This document shows positions 1 through 7,928 of a DNA stretch of 64,000 nucleotides, piece by piece. The position numbers were made by a program, and so were the translations under genes. The first letter of the stretch is position 1, and each line of letters starts with the position of its first letter. The notes beneath the pieces are model-generated. The model was not told the origin of the DNA, did no database searches, and was given only the letters and a program-made list of their open reading frames with translations. The stretch covers positions 1-64,000 of the forward strand of contig CAYOOD010000020.1 in assembly GCA_964405435.1 (NCBI GenBank). Reading direction: 5' to 3'. Origin of the DNA: DVEG01 sp964405435 (GTDB lineage Bacteria; Cyanobacteriota; Cyanobacteriia; Cyanobacteriales; Oscillatoriaceae).

Positions 1-290
1 CTCCTGATGTTTTTCTCTAATAGTATAATACTATCTTAGCCAACTTAGTATCAGTAGGATTGCGTAGGCTGGCGGTAAAAAGGGCTCCCGCGTGGAGAGG
101 GAAGCGGGCATCGGGAGGAGGGGATCGATTTTCATAAGGCGGCAGGCGATCGCTCCTCCTAACGGCTCAGCCGTGTAATTACTTAGGCCAGGTTTTGGCT
201 GAGGTTGGTTGCAGTCAGCACCCGACTGCCAGCCCGGGTTGCGGCGCGATCGGCTCTATATTATGTGAGGGGAAGGCAGTTTTTGCTGTG

Positions 291-398
291 GCGGTTGAGG
301 AAGCATTGCCGAGATTGGGGGATTAGGGGAATGGGGGATATGGGGACACGTTTTCTGTGGGGAGGCGAGCCTTTTTCAAAGCTGACAGAAGACTACAC
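291..398 (+). repeat. Dispersed ~130-bp repeat, partial copy (R5)
   Basis: This stretch matches, on the opposite strand, the copy at 4591-4720. Both share a core around TTGCCGAGATTGGGGGATTA, then a CTGTGGGGAGGCGAGC-like block and a terminal CAAAGCTGACAGAAGACTAC-like block. The 3' end touches the stop codon of the neighbouring minus-strand gene. The only open frame here (205-411) is repeat-derived and I do not call it a gene. Bases 1-290 hold no gene that I can support. Confidence 0.6.
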
Positions 399-1049
399 TA
401 CTTGCAACTGAGCTGGCTGTAACTTGCAGATGGTTTTCAAAACTCGTCCTAACTCGATGGCGCGATCGCTGTCAATCAGGTTCAGCTCTGGTAAAATCTG
501 ATAAGTTGGGGGATTCCCCCGTCTGAGAATCACGAACTGATAACTGACTCCATTGGTTGCGAGCCCCCACACTAACGATTGCTGCTCTAAGCTTTTAAAC
601 GCATAAGTCAGCAATTGCGGCAAGCCCGCAAAAGGCTCGATCGCGCTATTTTTTGCTTCTATTACCAAAAGCCACAAATTCGTAGCCGTCTCGCCCTCGG
701 TGTTTGTGACGGCTAGAATCTCCAATTTTCCTTTAACTGTTTTATCCTCGTCTTCAATTTCTACGGGAATGCTGTCTTCCATTGAAATCCACAGGGGAGC
801 GTCATAAAATCCCGTCAATCGCATTAAGGGCGCGAGGGTCAAGAATTTAACCAGCCCTTCCGACACTTTTCCGTCTGCCCAATATCGGCGAAAGTCGCGG
901 CGAATTTTTAACAGCTCTTTTTGTTCCTCTATCGTTAGTAATTCTAAAGATGAAATCTCCGCAAAAGAGCGTCTTTCCAACTCTTCCAGTTTCAAGAAAA
1001 TGCGAATATCATCCAGCGGCAGCATCCCGATTTTATTAGTATTTTTCAT
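393..1049 (-). CDS. PD-(D/E)XK nuclease-like hypothetical protein (218 aa)
   Basis: The protein has a charged helical N-terminus (about residues 1-70) followed by a mixed alpha/beta region. A strand ending in LWLLVIEAKNS resembles the E-x-K core of PD-(D/E)XK nucleases, and an acidic stretch lies upstream (GFYDAPLWISMED). Such stand-alone proteins are common in filamentous cyanobacteria and are often annotated as type I restriction R-subunit-like, but no helicase, S or M subunit lies next to it. The ATG at 1049 is preceded by an AT-rich leader without a strong Shine-Dalgarno sequence. The gene is monocistronic, and the next gene (acs) is divergent. Nuclease activity is inferred from the motif only. 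Confidence 0.55.
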   Translation of the reverse strand: MKNTNKIGMLPLDDIRIFLKLEELERRSFAEISSLELLTIEEQKELLKIRRDFRRYWADGKVSEGLVKFLTLAPLMRLTGFYDAPLWISMEDSIPVEIEDEDKTVKGKLEILAVTNTEGETATNLWLLVIEAKNSAIEPFAGLPQLLTYAFKSLEQQSLVWGLATNGVSYQFVILRRGNPPTYQILPELNLIDSDRAIELGRVLKTICKLQPAQLQVV

Positions 1050-1343
1050 GTTTTTACAGAAAATAATTTTACAAAATTGATTGTCAATGCCATTGTATTT
1101 TAACTGATTTTTTTGCTATTTTTCAACCGATAGGAAGGAGTAAAAATTGAGCAAAAAAGTTGAGGCCGTCAGTGCGATCGCGTACCCAAACGAGTGAAAA
1201 TATTTCCGCTCCCCCATGCCCCCAGTCCCGCCGCCATGCCCCATACCCCGAATCGCCCGCTAGTTTAAAAAAACTTAAGATTCTCAGGTGCCTGTCTGGA
1301 TCAAAAATGATGTAGCACAGTAACGGCATATACCAAAACAGCG

Positions 1344-3314
1344 ATGTCCGAATCCACCATTGAATCCGTTCTTCACGAAAACCGCCTGTTCCATCCCCCG
1401 GAGGCATTCTCCCAAAACGCCCACATCAAGAGTCTAGAAGACTACAAGCAGCTCTACAACCGCGCCAAAGCCGATCCCCAGGCATTTTGGGCAGAACTGG
1501 CAGCAAAAGAGCTGCACTGGTTCCAGAAGTGGGACAGAGTTCTGGACTGGCAGCCCCCCTTTGCCAAGTGGTTTGTCGGCGGTAAAATCAATATTTCCTA
1601 CAACTGTCTCGATCGCCACCTGACAACTTGGCGCAAGAACAAAGCCGCTCTGATATGGGAAGGCGAACCGGGAGACTCGCGCACCCTCACCTACGCGCAA
1701 CTGCACCGGGAAGTCTGCCTGATGGCAAATGTCCTCAAGCAGCTCGGCATCCAAAAAGGCGATCGCGTCGGCATCTACATGCCGATGATTCCAGAAGCAG
1801 CGATCGCCATGCTCGCCTGCGCCCGCATCGGTGCCGCTCACACGGTGGTTTTCGGCGGATTCAGCGCTGAAGCTTTGCGCGATCGCCTCATCGACGGGCA
1901 AGCCAAACTCGTCATTACCGCTGATGGCGGCTGGCGCAAAGACGCGATCGTCCCCCTCAAAGATCAGGTAGACAAAGCGATCGCTAACGGTGCCGTTCCC
2001 ACCGTCAAAGACGTGCTCGTCGTCAAGCGTACCGGGCAGAAAATCCAGATGGAACCCGGGCGCGATCACTGGTGGGAAGATCTCAAACAAGGGGTTTCCG
2101 CCGACTGCCCCGCCGAACCGATGGACAGCGAAGATTTGCTGTTCATCCTCTACACCTCCGGCAGCACCGGCAAGCCGAAAGGCGTCGTTCACACCACCGG
2201 CGGTTACAACCTCTACACCCACATCACCACCCAGTGGATATTCGATCTCCAAGAAACCGACGTTTACTGGTGTACCGCTGACGTGGGCTGGATTACCGGC
2301 CACAGCTATATAGTATACGGCCCCCTCTCCAATGGGGCAACCACGGTGATGTATGAAGGGGCTCCCCGCGCTTCCAACCCCGGCTGTTTCTGGGATGTGA
2401 TTGAAAAATACGGCGTCACCATCTTCTACACGGCACCGACGGCGATTCGCGCCTTTATCAAGATGGGCGAACACCTTCCCAAAGCTCGCAATCTCTCTTC
2501 CCTGCGCCTGTTGGGAACGGTGGGCGAACCGATCAACCCCGAGGCGTGGATGTGGTATTACCGAGTCATTGGCGGCGAGCGCTGTCCGATCGTCGATACC
2601 TGGTGGCAAACGGAAACCGGCGGGATTATGATAACGCCGCTACCGGGCGCGATCGCCACGAAACCAGGTTCTGCGACTCTGCCCTTCCCCGGCATTCTCG
2701 CCGATGTCGTCGATTTAGACGGCGATTCGGTTCAAGAGAATCAAGGCGGCTATTTGTCGGTAAAATATCCCTGGCCGGGAATGATGCGGACGGTGTACGG
2801 CGATCCGGAACGCTTCCGCCGCACCTATTGGGAACACATCCCCCCCAAAGACGGGAATTACATCTATTTTGCTGGCGATGGCGCTCGCCGCGACGAGGAC
2901 GGTTACTTCTGGGTGATGGGGCGCGTAGACGACGTGATCAACGTCGCAGGGCACCGATTGGGGACGATGGAAATCGAATCGGCGCTGGTATCTCACCCGG
3001 CAGTCGCGGAGGCGGCGGTTGTCGGCAAGCCGGACGAACTCAAAGGGGAAGAAATCGTCGCGTTTGTGACGCTCGAAGCGAATGCTGAGGCAAATGAGGA
3101 GCTCAACAAGCTGCTCAAGCAGCACGTCGTGCAGGAAATCGGCGCGATCGCCCGCCCGGGTGAAATCCGCTTTACCGAGGCGCTGCCGAAGACGCGATCG
3201 GGTAAAATCATGCGGCGGTTGCTGCGTTCTCTGGCTGCCGGTCAAGAAGTTTCGGGAGATACTTCGACGCTAGAAGATCGGACCGTCTTGGATAAATTAC
3301 GCGAAGGCGCGTAA
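1344..3314 (+). CDS. acs: Acetyl-CoA synthetase (AMP-forming)
   Basis: Acs activates acetate with ATP to acetyl-AMP and then forms acetyl-CoA in the cytoplasm, feeding acetate into lipid synthesis and central metabolism. The 656-residue length is normal for bacterial Acs. Visible motifs are the AMP-binding loop YTSGSTGKPKGVVH near residue 270, WWQTETGG near 419, the hinge GRVDDVINVAGHR in the C-terminal third, and PKTRSGKIMRR near 615-625. The last contains the catalytic lysine that is reversibly acetylated in studied Acs proteins. The ATG start gives the usual N-terminus. Downstream the gene converges on the PAS-domain gene with only 26 bases between the stop codons. Confidence 0.97.
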   Translation: MSESTIESVLHENRLFHPPEAFSQNAHIKSLEDYKQLYNRAKADPQAFWAELAAKELHWFQKWDRVLDWQPPFAKWFVGGKINISYNCLDRHLTTWRKNKAALIWEGEPGDSRTLTYAQLHREVCLMANVLKQLGIQKGDRVGIYMPMIPEAAIAMLACARIGAAHTVVFGGFSAEALRDRLIDGQAKLVITADGGWRKDAIVPLKDQVDKAIANGAVPTVKDVLVVKRTGQKIQMEPGRDHWWEDLKQGVSADCPAEPMDSEDLLFILYTSGSTGKPKGVVHTTGGYNLYTHITTQWIFDLQETDVYWCTADVGWITGHSYIVYGPLSNGATTVMYEGAPRASNPGCFWDVIEKYGVTIFYTAPTAIRAFIKMGEHLPKARNLSSLRLLGTVGEPINPEAWMWYYRVIGGERCPIVDTWWQTETGGIMITPLPGAIATKPGSATLPFPGILADVVDLDGDSVQENQGGYLSVKYPWPGMMRTVYGDPERFRRTYWEHIPPKDGNYIYFAGDGARRDEDGYFWVMGRVDDVINVAGHRLGTMEIESALVSHPAVAEAAVVGKPDELKGEEIVAFVTLEANAEANEELNKLLKQHVVQEIGAIARPGEIRFTEALPKTRSGKIMRRLLRSLAAGQEVSGDTSTLEDRTVLDKLREGA

Positions 3315-3340
3315 TTCTCTCGGTTCTGGCGCGATCGCCC

Positions 3341-4231
3341 TTACGACATGCCGATGTCTTGCACGACGGCGATCGCGTATTTCGCCTCGCCAGATGGCGA
3401 TCGCGCCAGCGACACGACAAGCTTCACCGAGGCAATCCCTCCCTCTTTGCGGATAAAGCGTTTTTCCAGCGCGTAACTGGAAATTTCCCCGGCTAAGAGT
3501 TGGTGCCAGCATTCCCAAAAAATATCTACGTCGTCGAGGGGCATCAGCTCTTGAAATTTCTTCCCCAGCAATTCGGAGCGATCGCAGCCCGCCATCTCGC
3601 AGAGCTTCTGGTTGACTGTCAGACAGCACCCGTTGATTCCCACGCGAGCAATCCCGACAGCCGCCTGCTCGAAAATGGCGCGAAATCGCTCCTCGCTCTC
3701 CCGCAAAGCCGCCTCTCTCTGCTGGCGAACGATGATTTCATCCCGCAATTTTTGCAGCGCATTCCGGCTTTGCGCTTTCCAGCGATCGACTTGAATCGCT
3801 AGGGATTCATTCGCCCGCGCCATCGCTTCTTCCGCGTGCTTGACGTCCGTGATGTCGCGCCCCACCGCGTAAATTAACTGCTGTTCTATCTGAAAGCTGA
3901 CGTGCCACGAAACCCACTTGTAAGAGCCGTCTTTGCACAAAAAGCGATTCTCAAAGCTGGCAGGGCGATCGCGATTGACACTCATTTCCGCCCTGCCCGC
4001 TCTGACGTTCCTGTCTTGCGGATGTACGAATTCAATCCACCGCCTGCCGAGAAGTTCTCTTTCACTAAAGCCCAGGATTTTTTCCCACTGGGGGTTAACC
4101 TGCTTCAAGTAGCCGTCAAACCCGATCGCGCCCAGCAAATCTGGCGCGAGATTGAAAAAATAGTCATTCGTGATTCTGGCAGGCTGGAACCCGTTTAAAG
4201 TTGCCATTTGAGAATTTTCCCAATTTAACAT
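3341..4231 (-). CDS. PAS-PAS protein without an output domain (296 aa)
   Basis: Two PAS domains are visible. The first (about residues 20-130) has the PAC-type ending KDGSYKWVSWHVSF...GRDITD. A coiled-coil linker (about 135-175) leads to the second PAS (about 178-294), which ends VVQDIGMS. Multi-PAS proteins normally continue into a kinase, GGDEF or cyclase domain; here the frame stops exactly where such a domain would start, so it is either a stand-alone sensor or a truncated kinase or cyclase. I chose the ATG at 4231 because the 38 upstream codons of the longer frame are made of the dispersed repeat at 4291-4353, and AAAAGGG sits at a ribosome-binding distance. Signal and partner are unknown. 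Confidence 0.75.
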   Translation of the reverse strand: MLNWENSQMATLNGFQPARITNDYFFNLAPDLLGAIGFDGYLKQVNPQWEKILGFSERELLGRRWIEFVHPQDRNVRAGRAEMSVNRDRPASFENRFLCKDGSYKWVSWHVSFQIEQQLIYAVGRDITDVKHAEEAMARANESLAIQVDRWKAQSRNALQKLRDEIIVRQQREAALRESEERFRAIFEQAAVGIARVGINGCCLTVNQKLCEMAGCDRSELLGKKFQELMPLDDVDIFWECWHQLLAGEISSYALEKRFIRKEGGIASVKLVVSLARSPSGEAKYAIAVVQDIGMS

Positions 4232-4290
4232 TGTATTGCCCTTTTTTCGCCTTAATTTATCGAGAGTTTTTCTGGTTTCCCCTTCCAGCC

Positions 4291-4353
4291 CCTCATCCCC
4301 CTTTTCCCGGCAACTCTTCAAACCCCTCCACAACCCTCTTGACAAAACACTAG
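4291..4353 (-). repeat. Dispersed ~130-bp repeat, short copy (R1)
   Basis: Read on the minus strand it begins CTAGTGTTTTGTCAAGAGGG and continues through a TTGCCGGGAAAAGGGGGAT-like block, the same order as in the copies at 4591-4720 and 31011-31067. It lies just upstream of the PAS gene and makes the longer open frame there look falsely coding. Confidence 0.65.
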
Positions 4354-4966
4354 AAAAACGCTTTCGGCGCGGTTTTAATCTCGTTGAAATTTCAGGAATT
4401 TCCCCGATGCAACCAACGCCAACCGCAGCCTAAAATAAACCGACTAGCAGCTCTCGTCTTATTTCTCTTCCGGCTAGCGTTCGATAGCTTTCGATTGTAA
4501 GTGAAGAACTCAGGACTGCCTGCGATTAACACGAAACTTTTAAGGCTTGTGAATTTCTTGGGAATCTTGAGATTTAATAAAATTAAAAGCCTGTAGTCTG
4601 CTGTCAGCTTTGAAAACCAGACTCGCCGCCCCACAGACGACTTCTACCCCTTTCCCCCAATCCCCCTTTTCCCGGCAACGCTCCCACCCACCCGCCACAA
4701 CCCTCTTGACAAAACAGTAGGGGCAAGCCCTGTTTCTCGACGCGGGACAATACCAGCCGCAACCTTGAGGTGGGGGCATCTAACCGCTGGGCTCCCCGCC
4801 GGGTGGCCGCGACTGGCCGCTTTGTGGCCCTGGCCAAAAGTCGAGCGGGGGGCGATCGCCGCGCTTCACGCCAAAAAAAGACGCTTCTCGAATAGCGCAG
4901 CGCCAAAGCTTCTGATAATATTTAACAGAAAGTTACAAAAATTCATCCGAAGGGAAGAAGAAGACC
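4354..4966. other. Intergenic region, no gene seen
   Basis: About 610 bases between the PAS gene's upstream repeat and the small conserved gene at 4967. It holds another dispersed repeat (4591-4720) and HIP1 sites. Short open frames here overlap the repeat and lack family resemblance. An AT-rich GATAATAT near 4914 could be a -10 element for the gene at 4967, which is a guess. Confidence 0.6.
4591..4720 (-). repeat. Dispersed ~130-bp repeat, full-length copy (R2)
   Basis: This is the longest copy seen. On the minus strand it runs from CTACTGTTTTGTCAAGAGGG through a G-rich TTGCCGGGAAAAGGGGGATT block and a TGTGGGGCGGCGAG block to CAAAGCTGACAGCAGACTAC. Its first half is shared with 4291-4353, 12355-12400 and 31011-31067; its second half is shared with 291-398. 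It has no coding capacity and no obvious terminal inverted repeats. Confidence 0.65.
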
Positions 4967-5374
4967 ATGACCGGATTCATTAAAGGTATCTTTGGTTCCA
5001 AGCCAAAAGCAGAAGCCGCAGAGGCACCGAAGGCTGAGAAGCCAGTCGCGCCTGCCAATAACAAGTCTGGCTCCTTCTACCTGGATGCAGACGCCGCCCA
5101 AAGTCTGGGCGACGTGAACTATATGCGCACCCCCAAAACCGTGAAGAAGTCGTTTCCAAAGGTGGAGGGCGGCAAGAAGGAGAATGTGGAGCGCGTGGAT
5201 ATAATTTCTGCGATGGAGAAAAAATCGGCTTCTGAAAAGCCGGCTTCTAACTTCAGCTCCGCTTCGGCGTCAGAAGTGTCCGCGCAGGTGAGTGCTGCTA
5301 GCTCGGAGCGCCGCCGTGCTGACAGCAGCATGGATGCCTTCCGCAAGATGGCCCGCGATATGAAGAAATCTTAA
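4967..5374 (+). CDS. Small charged conserved cyanobacterial protein (135 aa)
   Basis: The protein starts MTGFIKGIFGSKPKAEAAEA, continues through a Lys/Ala/Pro-rich disordered stretch, and reaches an ordered-looking core around residues 35-65 (FYLDADAAQSLGDVNYMRTP). After this comes a Ser/Ala-rich linker and a basic C-terminus (DAFRKMARDMKKS). The core resembles conserved small cyanobacterial proteins of unknown function as I remember them; I know of no biochemical role. AAGGGAAGAAGAAGA before the ATG makes a convincing ribosome-binding site. The composition suggests a soluble, largely disordered protein that may bind an acidic partner. A structured palindromic element follows it directly. Confidence 0.75.
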   Translation: MTGFIKGIFGSKPKAEAAEAPKAEKPVAPANNKSGSFYLDADAAQSLGDVNYMRTPKTVKKSFPKVEGGKKENVERVDIISAMEKKSASEKPASNFSSASASEVSAQVSAASSERRRADSSMDAFRKMARDMKKS

Positions 5375-5410
5375 GATTTTTTAATACTGGCCCGTTCTGG
5401 GCGGGCATCC

Positions 5411-5487
5411 TGTCGGGGCGATCGCGCGGGGCAAGTTACCTTTCGGATTGAGAGAAAGGTCGTAGAGCTGCAGCGATCGCCCCGACA
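5411..5487 (+). ncRNA. Nested-hairpin element, possible structured RNA or palindromic repeat
   Basis: The outer arms TGTCGGGGCGATCGC (5411-5425) and its exact complement (5473-5487) form a 15-bp stem. Inside it, ACCTTTC (5438-5444) pairs with GAAAGGT (5454-5460) around a 9-base loop. Eight of the 15 outer pairs are the self-complementary HIP1 octamer, so the independent signal is smaller than it looks. There is no T-run after the right arm, so it is not a classical terminator. It could be a 3' UTR structure of the gene at 4967, a small RNA or a miniature repeat. Confidence 0.35.
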
Positions 5488-5684
5488 CTCTTAAAAGGAT
5501 CGACTGCACAACTGCGCCACTCCCTGCCCAATGTTACCAAATACACAAAACAACTTTACGCCCCCTCTTTCAGCGGTTAGATTCCCGATCGCGCTTCATT
5601 TCTCCCCCAGGGGCGATTGTTACTGCCGATAAGCTCAGCCATACTAAAAGCATCAACTCAATCCCTAAAAAACCGTTTTACAAT

Positions 5685-5719
5685 ACCCGCCAGCTAATTT
5701 GAGGCGGGTTATTTTTTTT
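5685..5719 (+). terminator. Rho-independent terminator
   Basis: ACCCGCC (5685-5691) pairs with GGCGGGT (5703-5709) across an 11-base loop, followed by TATTTTTTTT. On the plus strand it would end transcripts coming from the 4967 gene and the structured element. It also lies just beyond the stop of the minus-strand gene at 5741, but on that strand the U-run is poorer. Confidence 0.7.
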
Positions 5720-5740
5720 GTCTGAGATGGCTGTGCGCTC

Positions 5741-7522
5741 TCAAAATTCCGCGCCTGCCGTCATTTGCCCGATGAATTTTTTGAGCTGCCGCCCGATGCC
5801 TTTGAGCCCGCCAGAACCTGCTGCTTTCAATTCCTCCGCTGCCCCATAGCCGATGACGCCTGCCAGGGTTCTGCCTAATTCTGTCGCCAGTGCTTCTGGT
5901 GAATAAATCTCTTTCACTTGTTCGATTTCTCGTTCTAGTTGCGTACAGCGTACTGCCCGTTCTCGCAGTTCTTCTATGGCTCTCGACTGATCGATATGTT
6001 CTAAGGCGATACTCCGGCTGCGATTGATTTCCACGAGTTCGGCGGGAGTCAGGTTCACCGATTCTAAAGCCGTCTGCCACTCTTTTACGAAGATTGGCAT
6101 CGGATATTTCCCCCCTTCGTCGATGAGGATTTTCGCTTCTACCCACTCGGCTAATCCGTTATCTTGTTTCTCGAAACCGAGGAAACGTCCGATTTTGCCG
6201 ATGTTGGCAGCTACGCGGTGCGTTTTGACGCGCACGATGTCATTTTCTCGCAATTCCGGTTCTGGTTGCGCGTTTTTTTCAGTTTCTTTCTCGCGCCGCA
6301 GTTCTTCAATTATTGCCAGCAATTCTCGTTCTCGCTCTTGCGCGGATTCGCGCTCCGCTTGTCGTTCGGCGTGTTGCTGCTGGATTAATTCCATCAGCTC
6401 GTTAAAATCTCTGGTTGACATGGGAATGCCGCTGTTGCCTGTTTTCTTCGCAGGTTTGAAGAGGAAGGATGCGATCGCTGCAGTTAACTGTTCGGCGGTA
6501 AATTTTGGCTCAGTGTCTCCAGGGTTTCTCAGCCGCACTGGTAGTTTGGCTTTGGCTAAAATCATCTTTTTGTCGGCGTCTTCTGCAATGTTGTAGGCGT
6601 TAAAGGCTTTCTCGCAAAAATCTGGCGTTGCCAGTTCGTTCGGGTTGACGGGCGGCAGGTTTTTCAGCAATTGGCTGCACGAAATTTCGCTAATTCTCAG
6701 TTTCATACTCAGCAATCGGCGGCACTTGGTGAATTGCGCGATTTTCGTTTCTATTTCTTTTTGCTCTAGGCTGTTGTCGAAAGCGCAAGCTGTTTTAAAT
6801 TGGGCGTGCAAGTTTTCACTCAAATGCAGCACCAGCAGCAGTTGTTGGAAAATATCCGGGTGGAGGGGCTCGACGTCGGCTGGGTGCAGTTGCAGGTGTT
6901 CTCCTGAAAACAGGCTTACCGCTACGCTGGCTATTTCTTCCTCGCTGCCTTCTAGGGCTTCGACGGTGCCGATCGCTCCTGGTTCTATTCCTTGCGTTTC
7001 TATTAAAACTTTTACCGGAATGCCGATCGCGATCGCTGGCGGGGCAGCGGTTTCAGGCGTGGCGTCGGGGCGGAGGTGTTCTTCGATGAGTTTAATCGTC
7101 CACTTCGGCTCGTTGCCTGCGGCGAAGTCTTCGAGGATTTGCGCGACTTGTTCCTCGCTTCCTGCCAGCAGCGCCGATGCGTAACAGGCGGGCAGGTTGA
7201 GGATTTTCTCCAAAAGCTGCGGGTACAAGTCTACTAATTTGGCTTGCGCGACACAGTTGCGGAAATAGCGGACTAAATCTTGCGGATAGCAGTGTTTGAG
7301 CAGCCGCAGCAGTTCGTTCTTGCCAGCGACTTGTTCGTATTCAAGGAATTTGTAGCCGGCTTCCAAGCCTTGATACTTGAGCTGCTGGGCATTCTGGGCG
7401 ACAACGTTGCCGAACTCCACGGCTAAAAGCGCCAGTGATATAGTTTCGTCGCTGGTGGCGGCGGCGAATTTAAAAGCTTGAAAGTCTTTATCTGTCTGGG
7501 TTTGTCTGTTTTTGTGTACCAT
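5741..7522 (-). CDS. Hypothetical protein of unknown function (593 aa)
   Basis: I do not recognise this family. The N-terminal half (about 1-170) is helical, with aromatic and acidic repeats. A segment near residues 180-235 (VKVLIETQGIEPGAIGTVEAL) and another near 430-500 (NDIVRVKTHRVAANIGKIG) both look like small SH3/KOW-type beta barrels. Between them lie a helical region and a strongly charged coiled coil (about 385-420, rich in Gln, Arg and Glu). The tail is helical and Gly/Ala-rich. No signal peptide, membrane segment or catalytic motif is evident. CAAGG precedes the ATG. It is divergent from the helicase gene at 7929, so a shared role in nucleic-acid handling is possible but unproven. 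Confidence 0.6.
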   Translation of the reverse strand: MVHKNRQTQTDKDFQAFKFAAATSDETISLALLAVEFGNVVAQNAQQLKYQGLEAGYKFLEYEQVAGKNELLRLLKHCYPQDLVRYFRNCVAQAKLVDLYPQLLEKILNLPACYASALLAGSEEQVAQILEDFAAGNEPKWTIKLIEEHLRPDATPETAAPPAIAIGIPVKVLIETQGIEPGAIGTVEALEGSEEEIASVAVSLFSGEHLQLHPADVEPLHPDIFQQLLLVLHLSENLHAQFKTACAFDNSLEQKEIETKIAQFTKCRRLLSMKLRISEISCSQLLKNLPPVNPNELATPDFCEKAFNAYNIAEDADKKMILAKAKLPVRLRNPGDTEPKFTAEQLTAAIASFLFKPAKKTGNSGIPMSTRDFNELMELIQQQHAERQAERESAQERERELLAIIEELRREKETEKNAQPEPELRENDIVRVKTHRVAANIGKIGRFLGFEKQDNGLAEWVEAKILIDEGGKYPMPIFVKEWQTALESVNLTPAELVEINRSRSIALEHIDQSRAIEELRERAVRCTQLEREIEQVKEIYSPEALATELGRTLAGVIGYGAAEELKAAGSGGLKGIGRQLKKFIGQMTAGAEF

Positions 7523-7928
7523 GATATTACCTTGTCCCGCTGATTTCGGGATTTTAATTTTTGGCCACCGTTGCCGATGTTTCGTCGGAATGGTGGGAAC
7601 TTTTTGACGAGTTCTATAGAATCAGTCTGTCTGGTACGGCGAAACGGAGAAGCCGAATTGGCTTGTTTTCCTTGCCGCCAGCTACAGCGCGATCGCGAGC
7701 TGGCCAGGGAGAGACTGGCTCTTTTACCTGTACGCTTGTCAAGCTAACACAGTAGATGGGGGTTTGACAAGGGGGTATAAGAAATAATCATCGATCGCCC
7801 AACTCAGCACGGCGAACGGGTGGCGGTAATAATAAAGATTGGGTTCTATCTGGCGGCAGCGGTGCAGGAGTCGTGCGGCAGTGCCGGGGTAGCAGAAAAC
7901 CGAAGTTCAATACGAGCGATCGAGGAGC
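7523..7928. other. Divergent intergenic region
   Basis: About 400 bases between the divergent 593-residue protein and the helicase. It must hold promoters for both, but I see no clear operator, hairpin or conserved box. The short open frames here have no family features. Confidence 0.5.

Noticed and set aside
1434..2609. 391-codon open frame on the minus strand
   Set aside because: It is entirely antisense to acs, whose protein motifs are complete. It is a by-product of the high GC third positions.
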